A DNA stretch of 64,000 nucleotides from CAZLCC01 sp964570845 (GTDB lineage: Bacteria; Patescibacteriota; Saccharimonadia; Saccharimonadales; Saccharimonadaceae), in NCBI GenBank assembly GCA_964570845.1, contig CAZMZB010000001.1, positions 248,001 through 312,000 of the forward strand. Reading direction: 5' to 3'. A program made the position numbers and the translations under genes. The notes beneath the pieces are model-generated. The model was not told the DNA's origin, ran no database searches, and saw nothing but the letters and a program-made list of their open reading frames with translations. Of this stretch, positions 35,645 through 42,956 are shown piece after piece. Numbering within the stretch: position 1 is the stretch's first letter; each line of letters opens with the position of its first letter.

Positions 35645-36616
35645 ATGCGCGAAAGAATAAAAAACACAGCAAAAACAACTGGCGAGAAAGCCAAGCAGAC
35701 TGGTGAACGGGCTAAACAGGCTCTTTTTGAGACAGTTGGTGATCGAACCAGACGGGTTCGTAAACTTGGTCGCAGCGCAGTAAAAAATACGGTTAGAGTA
35801 ACCCGTGAAAAAGCCGGACAGGCTAATGACCGAGCCAAGCAGGCTTTTGAAGTAACCAGTGATCGAGCCAAGCAAACCCTTGAGCTCGGTCGCGATGCGG
35901 TACAAAGCTACTTTGAAGAGAGAAAAATAAGAAAAGAAGAGGCCAAAACTGATTATGAGTGGCAAAGACGCAACCGAGACCTTGATGACCTCAGGACCGA
36001 TGTCGTCGAGACTTTAGGTGAAGAACCGGGGCTTTTCAGGAAGCGCTACAAATGGAAGGCAGAAAGAATAGAAAAAAAGATTACTAAGGCAGAAGGTCGC
36101 GTGAACGAGCCAGGTCTAAGAGAACGAATTTTAAAATATCGTGAGAATAGAACTGATGTCAAAATCGCCCGCCTCAAAGGTAAATTGAAAAATAGCTCAG
36201 GCTCATGGCTTGCTAAGCATATTGATCGACAAAGGCGTCAAAAGCTGGATAATCTCAAATATAACAAACGTAGGTTTGCAGGGGGTCTCTCAGAGCACAA
36301 GAAGAAGCGACGAGGCAGACCTGAAGAACTCAGAAAAGAGATCGACAAACTGATTAAAAAGAAGGTTGATGCTCAATACCGTAAAGCCCAGAGAAAGATT
36401 CTAAAAGAAAGACATGACATTGGCATATTAAACCCTGTGAAGCGAGCAGATTTCCTTGCTAAAATGACTGATAGAGATAAAAAAGAGATTATTCGTGAAG
36501 CGATTTTATTAGTTCGCAAAAAGAATATCAAAAAGGGTCTGCTTGATGCCTATTATGATGTTGACGAGTCTCTTGCAACAAGAAAAATAGGAGAAGAATA
36601 TGAACGGACTATTTAG
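35645..36616 (+). CDS. Highly charged helical protein with LEA-like 11-residue repeats
   Basis: The 323-residue protein is very rich in Lys, Arg, Glu and Ala and has no hydrophobic segment. Residues 5-95 contain imperfect repeats such as TTGEKAKQTGERAKQALFE, VTREKAGQANDRAKQAFE and TSDRAKQTLELGRDA. Their spacing and composition resemble group-3 LEA repeats, which form amphipathic helices that bind membranes or protect proteins. The remainder looks like long basic alpha-helices. It is driven by the strong promoter at 35574 and overlaps the next small gene by 17 bp. No family is recognised, and RNA or membrane binding is only a guess. Confidence 0.65.
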   Translation: MRERIKNTAKTTGEKAKQTGERAKQALFETVGDRTRRVRKLGRSAVKNTVRVTREKAGQANDRAKQAFEVTSDRAKQTLELGRDAVQSYFEERKIRKEEAKTDYEWQRRNRDLDDLRTDVVETLGEEPGLFRKRYKWKAERIEKKITKAEGRVNEPGLRERILKYRENRTDVKIARLKGKLKNSSGSWLAKHIDRQRRQKLDNLKYNKRRFAGGLSEHKKKRRGRPEELRKEIDKLIKKKVDAQYRKAQRKILKERHDIGILNPVKRADFLAKMTDRDKKEIIREAILLVRKKNIKKGLLDAYYDVDESLATRKIGEEYERTI

Positions 36617-36893
36617 TAAAAAATTTTTAAAAAGTATCGGTGTTGAGATAGATGACGATACCTATGTGACACTCTCTGAGCAGTATGAGCAAACATTGGA
36701 CAACCGAGTCTTAAAAGAAATAGCGGAAGCACTTGATGAGCGTCAACTCAAAGAGTTTCAGACTCTAAAGCAAGCGAGTTCAGAAGAACGAGAGCGATGG
36801 CTTATCGAGAATGTGCCGGAGCTTGATGAGATTATTGAGGATGAAATAGCCATTTTGCTTGGTGAGATTGCAGAAAACAATACAAACCCTTAA
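36600..36893 (+). CDS. Small acidic protein, DUF5663-like
   Basis: The 97-residue protein is acidic and helical (MNGLFSKKFLKSIGVEIDDD, then EQYEQTLDNRVLKEIAEALDERQLKEFQ). The helical hairpin followed by an acidic tail resembles the DUF5663 family seen in CPR genomes; this is from memory and unverified. It starts inside the last codons of the basic 323-residue gene, so the acidic and basic proteins are made together and may bind each other. Its stop overlaps the convergent VirB6-like gene by 4 bp. Confidence 0.6.
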   Translation: MNGLFSKKFLKSIGVEIDDDTYVTLSEQYEQTLDNRVLKEIAEALDERQLKEFQTLKQASSEERERWLIENVPELDEIIEDEIAILLGEIAENNTNP

Positions 36894-39331
36894 TTAAAAT
36901 AATTCCTTTTACCTGCTTTTGTAGCGATATCACCACGATCAATTGCAGCGCCAATACCCCCTTTTCTGTTTTGAAAGAGCTGGTCGCCTTGAGCTGCAGT
37001 AAGTGCTTCGTCTGTTTGGGTAGCAATTTGTTGATCAGTAAGACCCCTGAGGTTAATATCATCAATCGCTGATGGATTATTCTGATTATCGCCCGCCCAG
37101 TTGGTAATACGCGCATCTTTCTCTTTGAGGTCGTCATGAGATGAACTGATGAAGCCGCTGACAGCTTCACCCATATCAGTTTTCGCGCCGCTGGCATCAT
37201 TGAGTACACCACTAGCTACGTTGGTACTTATGGTTTGCTGTATAGCATTGGCTCCCCTTTCTCCCTTGTCTTTTAATGAGGCAAGCGCGGCCTTGGCTTT
37301 AAGGGTATCCCCATTTTGTAAAGCTTCGTGGAACTGGTCTTGTAAGTATCCTAGCTCGCCGCTATTTCCATGAGCGTTTGCCGGATGACTCTTATTCATA
37401 GAGGCTTCTTGCCCAAGTCTGATTGTCGCGGCATCGAGGTCTTTCTTTTGTTGTTCGCTCACCGCAGCGGCAGCACTTGCCTCGGCTTGTTGGCGAGCCT
37501 GCTCTCCCGCATCTGTGAACACGGGTGTTCCACGGTGTGCTCGGCGTCGCATCCTACCCGTTAGCGAAGTGTCTTCTCCGGAAATGGCCTCGTTCAGCTT
37601 TCGCTGACGTTGGTGCTGCCTTACTTCCTTTCTCGCTCTTCTGCCCTGAGCAAACGCGCTGTTTCCTCGAGCTTCTTTCATACGGTTATCAAGTGCATCC
37701 CCACCGAGTTTCTTGCCGACCATATTGGCGGCATTCCCAATTTTCCCAAGGATAGCACTTGTCGACATGATGAGCTTTGGTATTAGGAATAGGGGTATAG
37801 CGAGTACAACCAGAGGAACAATGGCGGAAATAATGCCCGGTCCTCCAATTTCAGCAGCTCCCACGTGACTATTTACTTGATTTACCCCCTGAATAAGTTC
37901 TGCAACAAAAATTGCTGCGCCAAAAACTGCCATTACCATCGGGTAAGCAAACAGCATTTGCAAGAATAATCCCCCCCATTTTTTAAAGTATTGCTCGGTG
38001 TTTGGCAGTAACCACGCGACGAACGCCAAAGGAGCAACAATTACCAAAATAGTGAGAATCACCTGCCGTGCCACTAACACGACAAACACGAGCAGTGCGG
38101 ATAGTACCACGGGTATTAAGAAGAAAAGAATAATAACCACTGCAGCAATTCCAGCTCCTAAATATTTCACGAAACCTGTGCCGAGTCCATCAGCGCCAGA
38201 TTTATCAGTAAATGCTTGTTGGACAACTCCATTACTGTCGGTATAATCCCAATTTGCTATATCTGTCATATTGGTGAATAAGCCCATGACAGAACTGCCA
38301 ATTATATTTGATATATCTATAGCAAAAGCACAGGCATAAAAGGAAATATTCATTAATATTGCACCTATGACCAGGCGAGGCAGCATTCTTTTGATGCCAT
38401 AGTTTGAAAGTCCTGCTGAAGTGGTTTGTGAGAAAATGATGGCCAAAAAGGCTATGACTAGGAAAACATTGGCAATATTTAAGAATGTTTGCCATACATT
38501 TCTCAGGGTTTCTTGGGAATTTGTCTGTGAGAGCAATCGGAACTGCATCATACCATCGATAAAGCCGGCAATAGTTTGCAGAGCCTCCGAGAGAATCTCA
38601 ATAAGTGGGCACATCACCCAACCCATTGGACCGCCGCGACAAGGGATATCGTCGCTTGTAGTGCCGCCAGCATCTGGATCAGTGGGGTCTGTTGCTCCCC
38701 CGCCCGGCTTAGTATCGGGAGAAGTTTTTATTTGATTGATGATTTGCTGACAGGCATTAGCCTCACTTGTTTTATAGCTCCACTTCTTTTCGATAATATT
38801 ACCACCTACTTGTTCAAACATTTGTCCACTACACCCAATCGTAGTGAGTTCATTTTGCGTGCCTTCACAGTTTTCCCAACTTTTCTTTAGTCCACCCGAT
38901 TGCAGCAGGTTTATAAATGCACCATTAGTAGTCCAGCCAGCCCAACCCCTAGCATCTTCCACGTCTGTACAGGTTTTGATAAAGTCCAACATTTTTTGAG
39001 CACGGTTTACTACAGTATTGCTATTGATCTTTTTTTGACAATCATCGAGTTTTGTCTTGCCAAAACTCCACTTATCACCACTTCCTTTTTCGAACATTCT
39101 ATCGCTGCAGTTTGCAAAAATATGAAGCTTGCCCTGCCTGTCCTCGCAGTCTTTCCAGGTATCACCCCCTTTATTCATGTCTTTACAGCTCTTTCTTATG
39201 TCATCAACCAGTTGCTGGAGGGCGGGGCTACCGGCGCTTACCTCTGAGGAGGCCACAAGGCTTAAGGTGGGTATAAATGCCATTATGGCAAGAGATAGAA
39301 TAATCCATGTTGAAGAGAAAAAGCGCTTCAT
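36890..39331 (-). CDS. VirB6/TrbL-like polytopic T4SS protein with duplicated cysteine-rich N-terminal domain
   Basis: The 813-residue protein has a signal-like first helix (WIILSLAIMAFIPTLSLVA) and an extracytoplasmic N-terminal region (about 35-215) with two copies of a Cys pattern: W-x2-C, then CSxxMFE, a W, and CQ-x2-I. About six or seven hydrophobic helices (about 270-525) follow, including VFLVIAFLAIIFSQ and RLVIGAILMNISFYACAF, matching VirB6-like channel proteins. The C-terminal 270 residues are hydrophilic, Gln/Ala/Asn-rich and predicted cytoplasmic. It lies between the VirB4 operon and the pilin array, on the same strand as the VirB4 operon. Confidence 0.75.
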   Translation of the reverse strand: MKRFFSSTWIILSLAIMAFIPTLSLVASSEVSAGSPALQQLVDDIRKSCKDMNKGGDTWKDCEDRQGKLHIFANCSDRMFEKGSGDKWSFGKTKLDDCQKKINSNTVVNRAQKMLDFIKTCTDVEDARGWAGWTTNGAFINLLQSGGLKKSWENCEGTQNELTTIGCSGQMFEQVGGNIIEKKWSYKTSEANACQQIINQIKTSPDTKPGGGATDPTDPDAGGTTSDDIPCRGGPMGWVMCPLIEILSEALQTIAGFIDGMMQFRLLSQTNSQETLRNVWQTFLNIANVFLVIAFLAIIFSQTTSAGLSNYGIKRMLPRLVIGAILMNISFYACAFAIDISNIIGSSVMGLFTNMTDIANWDYTDSNGVVQQAFTDKSGADGLGTGFVKYLGAGIAAVVIILFFLIPVVLSALLVFVVLVARQVILTILVIVAPLAFVAWLLPNTEQYFKKWGGLFLQMLFAYPMVMAVFGAAIFVAELIQGVNQVNSHVGAAEIGGPGIISAIVPLVVLAIPLFLIPKLIMSTSAILGKIGNAANMVGKKLGGDALDNRMKEARGNSAFAQGRRARKEVRQHQRQRKLNEAISGEDTSLTGRMRRRAHRGTPVFTDAGEQARQQAEASAAAAVSEQQKKDLDAATIRLGQEASMNKSHPANAHGNSGELGYLQDQFHEALQNGDTLKAKAALASLKDKGERGANAIQQTISTNVASGVLNDASGAKTDMGEAVSGFISSSHDDLKEKDARITNWAGDNQNNPSAIDDINLRGLTDQQIATQTDEALTAAQGDQLFQNRKGGIGAAIDRGDIATKAGKRNYFN

Positions 39332-39425
39332 AACTTAAGTATAAGTGTAATAGATTTCGCCCCATATTGCACTACTCTTATGCTTAACTTGCGATTCCAG
39401 CGAAATAGTCTCATAATGAACATAA

Positions 39426-40199
39426 ATGAAAAGAGCAAAAAAAATATTCTTTCAAAAAACGCTCCTCACGATAATTGTGCCACTACTTGGAGCAACTTTG
39501 TTGATGAGTAATGTTGCAACAGCTGCAACATCAAATATCCCTAATGGATTGCGTACAAAACACACTGCATTGTGCAGTGATTTAAAAGATCTTCGACCCA
39601 AGCTTTGGGCTACAAATTGCAAGAGCTTTTTAAAACTAAAAGATCAGAATGCTGCTGTAGAAAATATTAAGAAAGCTATAAATAAGATCAAGACCAAGGA
39701 TCTGACTAAAAGCCAAAAGGCAAAGCTGGCAAAAGTTAAAGCAGGAATAAAAGAATATGAGAAAGCTAAGGCGGCCAACCAGTATAAAGCGGAATGTAAA
39801 ACAAAGGCTCAGAGAGAGACAAAGAAGTGTAAAAATCTTGCAACGGCTGCTGGTATTGGTAAAAAAGAAAGCCCCGCTGGAACAGCAATCAACAAGTGTG
39901 GAAATGTTGACACGGCCTTTAATTATGGCTGCGCTGGAGCGGATAGCGGAAGCAGTGGCAATAAAAACCCAATATTTCAAGTACTCTTCTTTATAGTTAA
40001 CCTCGTTGCTATTGGAGTTGGAATTGTAGCTGTTGGTGGGGTTATTTATGGTGCTATTTTATATACTTCGGCGGGAGACAACGGAGAGCAAACCAAAAAG
40101 GGTATCAATATTATAGTGAATGCGGTATTAGGGGTTATATTATTTGCATTTATGTATGCGATTTTAAATTTCTTAGTACCGGGCGGTTTGTTCTCATGA
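39426..40199 (+). CDS. T4SS pilin-like protein 1, with long charged N-terminal domain
   Basis: The 257-residue protein has a signal peptide (LLTIIVPLLGATLLMSNVATAA), a Lys-rich helical domain with several cysteines (about 35-160), and a C-terminal pair of hydrophobic helices (VLFFIVNLVAIGVGIVAVGGVIYGAIL and IIVNAVLGVILFAFMYAILNFL) separated by a short polar turn with DNGEQTKKG. That C-terminal module is the T4SS pilin (PF18895/VirB2-like) layout shared by the four genes downstream. The extra charged domain makes it the longest member and perhaps a cap or base subunit. It is the first gene of the pilin array. Confidence 0.72.
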   Translation: MKRAKKIFFQKTLLTIIVPLLGATLLMSNVATAATSNIPNGLRTKHTALCSDLKDLRPKLWATNCKSFLKLKDQNAAVENIKKAINKIKTKDLTKSQKAKLAKVKAGIKEYEKAKAANQYKAECKTKAQRETKKCKNLATAAGIGKKESPAGTAINKCGNVDTAFNYGCAGADSGSSGNKNPIFQVLFFIVNLVAIGVGIVAVGGVIYGAILYTSAGDNGEQTKKGINIIVNAVLGVILFAFMYAILNFLVPGGLFS

Positions 40200-40212
40200 T
40201 GAGGGGAAGGTA

Positions 40213-40611
40213 ATGAAAGGAAAAATTCTTACAACTACAGTAGGCTTACTAGTAGCCATAGGTGCAGCGGTGTTTATCACCACGCCGACGTACGCGTGTA
40301 CGCCGGGTACAAAAATCCTCACACTTCCCTGTTGGTATGACGATTTACCCATGAAGGGCGACCAGCCGGTAATAGAAAAACCCAGAGATATTTGGAAGAT
40401 TGTCGTTAATTTTATTGAAATGGGTTTGCACATCATCGGCTACTTAGCGGTTGGTTTTATTATCTGGGGAGGGATTCAATTTATGTTAAGCGAGGGTAAT
40501 CCGGATAAGGCGGCATCGGCACGAAATACAATCATTAACGCTTCTGTGGGCTTAGTGCTAGCTCTTGCTTCCGTGGCGATTATTCGATTCGTTTGGGCGC
40601 TGGTTATCTAG
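40213..40611 (+). CDS. T4SS pilin-like protein 2
   Basis: The 132-residue protein has a signal peptide (TTTVGLLVAIGAAVFITTPTYA), a short cysteine-containing segment, and two hydrophobic helices around WGGIQFMLSEGNPDKAASAR. The polar turn with an N-P-D/Q-x-A element before the second helix is the common signature of this array. The ribosome site GAGGGGAAGG lies directly before the ATG, 13 bp after the previous stop. It would be processed and inserted in the membrane and assembled into a pilus or channel. Confidence 0.78.
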   Translation: MKGKILTTTVGLLVAIGAAVFITTPTYACTPGTKILTLPCWYDDLPMKGDQPVIEKPRDIWKIVVNFIEMGLHIIGYLAVGFIIWGGIQFMLSEGNPDKAASARNTIINASVGLVLALASVAIIRFVWALVI

Positions 40612-40614
40612 CTC

Positions 40615-40643
40615 TTGCGCTTATGCTTGATCAAAGGCATAAT
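40615..40643 (+). promoter_or_regulatory. Internal promoter of pilin-like gene 3, possibly leaderless
   Basis: TTGCGC (40615-40620), 17 bp, then CATAAT (40638-40643). The ATG at 40654 follows after 10 bases and no Shine-Dalgarno sequence is present, so transcription could begin within about 4 nt of the start codon. Confidence 0.4.
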
Positions 40644-40653
40644 AAACACTGAG

Positions 40654-41022
40654 ATGCAAGCCATAAGAAAACAAACATTGTTACTAATGACACTACTTGC
40701 ACTTTTTGGAACGGCGTGTACGGTGATTTCAGGGCCAGCTTTGGCTGAAGCGAAAATTCCGAATGATGAAGTTTCAAATATACCCAAAAAAGCTGCGGAT
40801 AACGCTGCAATCCAAAGAGTGCTTAATGGTGTTTATCAAATTGCCGGTGTGATTGCCGTAATAGTCATTGTTGTCGCTGGACTGCAACTTGTTGTTGGCG
40901 GGGATAATCCCGACAATGCCGCAAGGGCGAGGATGATGATTATTTATGCTGCAATTGGCTTGGTGGTTGTCATTTCGGCTTTTGTCATAACACAGTTTAT
41001 TATTAGGGTAGGTTCAACATAA
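40654..41022 (+). CDS. T4SS pilin-like protein 3
   Basis: Start placed at ATG 40654 (MQAIRKQTLLLM), since a TTG 13 codons upstream coincides with a promoter -35. The 122-residue protein has a signal peptide ending near GPALAEA, then a short polar segment, a helix IAGVIAVIVIVVAGLQLVV, the turn GGDNPDNAARARMM, and a second helix IYAAIGLVVVISAFVITQFI. This is the same two-helix pilin-like module as in its neighbours. The N-P-D-N-A-A turn closely matches that of pilin 2. Confidence 0.78.
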   Translation: MQAIRKQTLLLMTLLALFGTACTVISGPALAEAKIPNDEVSNIPKKAADNAAIQRVLNGVYQIAGVIAVIVIVVAGLQLVVGGDNPDNAARARMMIIYAAIGLVVVISAFVITQFIIRVGST

Positions 41023-41041
41023 AGAGCAGGAGGATAAAAAT

Positions 41042-41419
41042 ATGCTTACAAAAATAAAACTGATACTTGGGGTTTTGCTACTCTTTTCAGCGATAGCCAT
41101 ACCAGTAGCAGCCACCCATTCTCAGCCGGTAGCTGCTCAGGCAGCCGAACAGATAAATAAGGGTGTGAAACAAGCTGGTGGTGATAAAAACACAAAAGGA
41201 TTACCTGGTTTTATAGAGAATATTACTAATTTACTGCTCTTTCTGGTCGGTGTGATTGCAGTGATTGCTATTGTTATTAGTGGTCTCAGGTTTGTCACCG
41301 CCAATGGCAACCAAGATCAAGTTGCCAGTGCCAGAAACGGCATCATCTATGCCGTTGTCGGTATTGTAGTAGCAATGATGGCGTATGCGATTGTGCGGTT
41401 TGTTACCAATAATCTCTAA
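41042..41419 (+). CDS. T4SS pilin-like protein 4
   Basis: The 125-residue protein has a signal peptide (LILGVLLLFSAIAIPVAATHS), a polar N-terminal segment (GVKQAGGDKNTKGLPGF), helix LLLFLVGVIAVIAIVISGLRFV, the turn TANGNQDQVASARNG and the final helix IIYAVVGIVVAMMAYAIVRFV. AGGAGG lies six to eleven bases before the ATG. The last 83 bp of shared sequence (41321-41403) is identical to part of the next gene, so the C-terminal module was recently copied or homogenised. Confidence 0.8.
   Translation: MLTKIKLILGVLLLFSAIAIPVAATHSQPVAAQAAEQINKGVKQAGGDKNTKGLPGFIENITNLLLFLVGVIAVIAIVISGLRFVTANGNQDQVASARNGIIYAVVGIVVAMMAYAIVRFVTNNL
41321..41403 (+). repeat. 83-bp perfect direct repeat, copy 1 (pilin 4)
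   Basis: Identical base for base to 41694-41776. It encodes the ASARNG turn and the final transmembrane helix. Sequence just outside the repeat differs. Confidence 0.9.
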
Positions 41420-41429
41420 AGGAGGGAAC

Positions 41430-41801
41430 ATGAAAAAAATAAAGATGTTTACAGTTGCCTTTGCCACGGTTGCACTCACATTATTAGTTCCACTCGCAAC
41501 AGTTTCTGCTTTAGATCCCTTCAAGGGCTGTTCCGGCAGCAGTGCGGAAGTGTGTAAAGGTAATAATGATAACCTCATGTCTATTTTGGAAAGCGTTATC
41601 AATACTCTCCTCCTCCTTATAGGTATCATTGCGGTTATTGTTATTATCGTAAACGGTATTCGATTTGCTACTTCCGACGGAGACTCCAACAGGGTTGCCA
41701 GTGCCAGAAACGGCATCATCTATGCCGTTGTCGGTATTGTAGTAGCAATGATGGCGTATGCGATTGTGCGGTTTGTCGTCAATAATGTTAATACTGGGTA
41801 A
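41430..41801 (+). CDS. T4SS pilin-like protein 5
   Basis: Start at ATG 41430, which has a strong AAAGGAGGG site; the frame extends upstream but lacks a site. The 123-residue protein has a signal peptide (MFTVAFATVALTLLVPLATVSA), two cysteines (FKGCSGSSAEVCKG), helix NTLLLLIGIIAVIVIIVNGIRF, the turn SDGDSNRVASARNG and a final helix identical to that of pilin 4. The variable N-terminus with an identical C-terminus suggests two subunits of the same fibre with different surfaces. Confidence 0.8.
   Translation: MKKIKMFTVAFATVALTLLVPLATVSALDPFKGCSGSSAEVCKGNNDNLMSILESVINTLLLLIGIIAVIVIIVNGIRFATSDGDSNRVASARNGIIYAVVGIVVAMMAYAIVRFVVNNVNTG
41694..41776 (+). repeat. 83-bp perfect direct repeat, copy 2 (pilin 5)
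   Basis: Second copy of 41321-41403, 373 bp downstream and in the same reading frame relative to its gene. It is a likely product of recent duplication or gene conversion. Confidence 0.9.
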
Positions 41802-41884
41802 AAATAAAGAAGCTCTTCACATAAGCATAAACATTTGGTATAAAATAAGGTAGATAAGAACAATCCATAAAGGAGAAAAGTAAT

Positions 41885-42307
41885 ATGATAAAAAGTAGTA
41901 TTAAAAAAGTAGCCCAGGGACTATTGCTTGTTCCTGCACTTGTGTTGGGGCTTAACGTTGTGCTTGCTCCGCAAGTAGCTGTTGCACAGCGTGGCGGCGG
42001 TAATGCAGACGATATCTCGGGTGGTATTAGTGGTGGCGCAGAAGCAGCGAAAGGCGAGGATCAAGGAGATAGTCTGACGGGCATCTTCCAGACAGTAGTT
42101 AATATCATGCTCTTCCTGGTTGGTGCAGTTGCGGTAATCATGCTGGTGATTGGCGGTATTCGCTACGTTATTTCAGGTGGCAACCAAGATCAGGTCACCG
42201 GAGCTAAAAACACGATCATGTATGCTATTATCGGTATCGTTGTCGCGTTTCTTGCCTATGCGGCAGTAAGCTTTGTAACAACAAACCTTTCCAGTGGAGC
42301 TGGCTAA
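41885..42307 (+). CDS. T4SS pilin-like protein 6 (glycine-rich)
   Basis: The 140-residue protein has a signal peptide (LLLVPALVLGLNVVLAPQVAVA), a Gly/Asp-rich surface segment (RGGGNADDISGGISGGAEAA), helix IMLFLVGAVAVIMLVIGGIRYV, the turn ISGGNQDQVTGAKNT and helix IMYAIIGIVVAFLAYAAVSFV. The GGIRYVISGGNQDQVTGAKN segment is the best match in the array to the general T4SS pilin signature known from CPR genomes. AAGGAGAAAAG precedes the ATG. It is followed by a strong terminator, marking the end of the pilin array. Confidence 0.82.
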   Translation: MIKSSIKKVAQGLLLVPALVLGLNVVLAPQVAVAQRGGGNADDISGGISGGAEAAKGEDQGDSLTGIFQTVVNIMLFLVGAVAVIMLVIGGIRYVISGGNQDQVTGAKNTIMYAIIGIVVAFLAYAAVSFVTTNLSSGAG

Positions 42308-42326
42308 AAAACAAGAGCTTGAAACA

Positions 42327-42359
42327 AATTACCCCGAGGACAACCTCGGGGTAATTTTT
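42327..42359. terminator. Bidirectional intrinsic terminator between pilin array and hsp20
   Basis: A 13-bp stem pairs 42327-42339 with 42344-42356 around a 4-nt ACAA loop. T-runs lie on both sides, so it can end both the plus-strand pilin operon and the minus-strand hsp20 transcript. Confidence 0.9.
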
Positions 42360-42374
42360 ATATAGAGCTTTTTG

Positions 42375-42854
42375 TTATTTAATCTCAATCTTACGAGCTT
42401 GCTCTTGCTTCACTTTGCTGAAGCTGATCGTAAGCACCCCGTCTTTTAGGATGGCTTCTACCTCTTCTTCCTTCACAGCAACTGGCAAAGCAAGTGTACG
42501 GCTGAATTCACCCCAATAACATTCTTGTACGTGCCACTGTGTTGCTTCACTATCGTCGCCACTGCTAAGCGTGCCGCTGATGGTAAGAATACCGTCAGAA
42601 ATGCTGACATCAAGGTCCTGCTTATTTACGCCCGCTGTACGAGCTTTAACGATAAGCTTTTCCTCTGTCTCATATACATCAACCGCAAGTTGACCCGGAA
42701 CATCCGCCTCATCATCGGCTGACTCGTCCCACTCATCGCCTTGTGGCTGTGCTCCGGCTGGAGCATCGGTTGCCCCTGCATCATCGTTCAAAAATGCAGC
42801 GGTCAATTCCTCTTCAATTAATAGTTCGTCGTTTTGCTTGTTTCCTCGCGCCAT
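42375..42854 (-). CDS. Small heat-shock protein, Hsp20/alpha-crystallin family
   Basis: The 159-residue protein is an ATP-independent holdase. After an acidic, disordered N-terminus, an alpha-crystallin domain runs from about residue 50: QLAVDVYETEEKLIVKARTA, DLDVSISDGILTISG, a WGEFSRTLALP strand (the conserved FxRxxxLP element) and the DGVLTISF strand (the usual A/DGVLxI motif). It ends with KQEQARKIEIK, where the usual I-x-I type tail forms IEI. GGAGGAG precedes the ATG. No CIRCE operator is seen upstream, unlike at groES. Confidence 0.92.
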   Translation of the reverse strand: MARGNKQNDELLIEEELTAAFLNDDAGATDAPAGAQPQGDEWDESADDEADVPGQLAVDVYETEEKLIVKARTAGVNKQDLDVSISDGILTISGTLSSGDDSEATQWHVQECYWGEFSRTLALPVAVKEEEVEAILKDGVLTISFSKVKQEQARKIEIK

Positions 42855-42899
42855 TATGTCTCCTCCACTTTCACTAGACTTTTTGACATCTGTGTCCTA

Positions 42900-42935
42900 T
42901 TGCCAAGTATAGCCGAATGATAGTATAAAATGCAA
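42900..42935. promoter_or_regulatory. Overlapping divergent promoters for hsp20 (-) and comF (+)
   Basis: Minus strand: TTGCAT (42935-42930), 18 bp, TATACT (42911-42906) for hsp20. Plus strand: TTGCCA (42900-42905), 18 bp, TATAAA (42924-42929) for comF. The two sets of elements interlock, so polymerase at one would exclude the other. Confidence 0.4.
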
Positions 42936-42956
42936 TGATAAGACGTAAAAATAACA

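Noticed and set aside
24343..42307. Integrative conjugative element
   Set aside because: T4SS-like genes are present, but no integrase, relaxase, VirD4, transposase or flanking att repeats were seen in the window.
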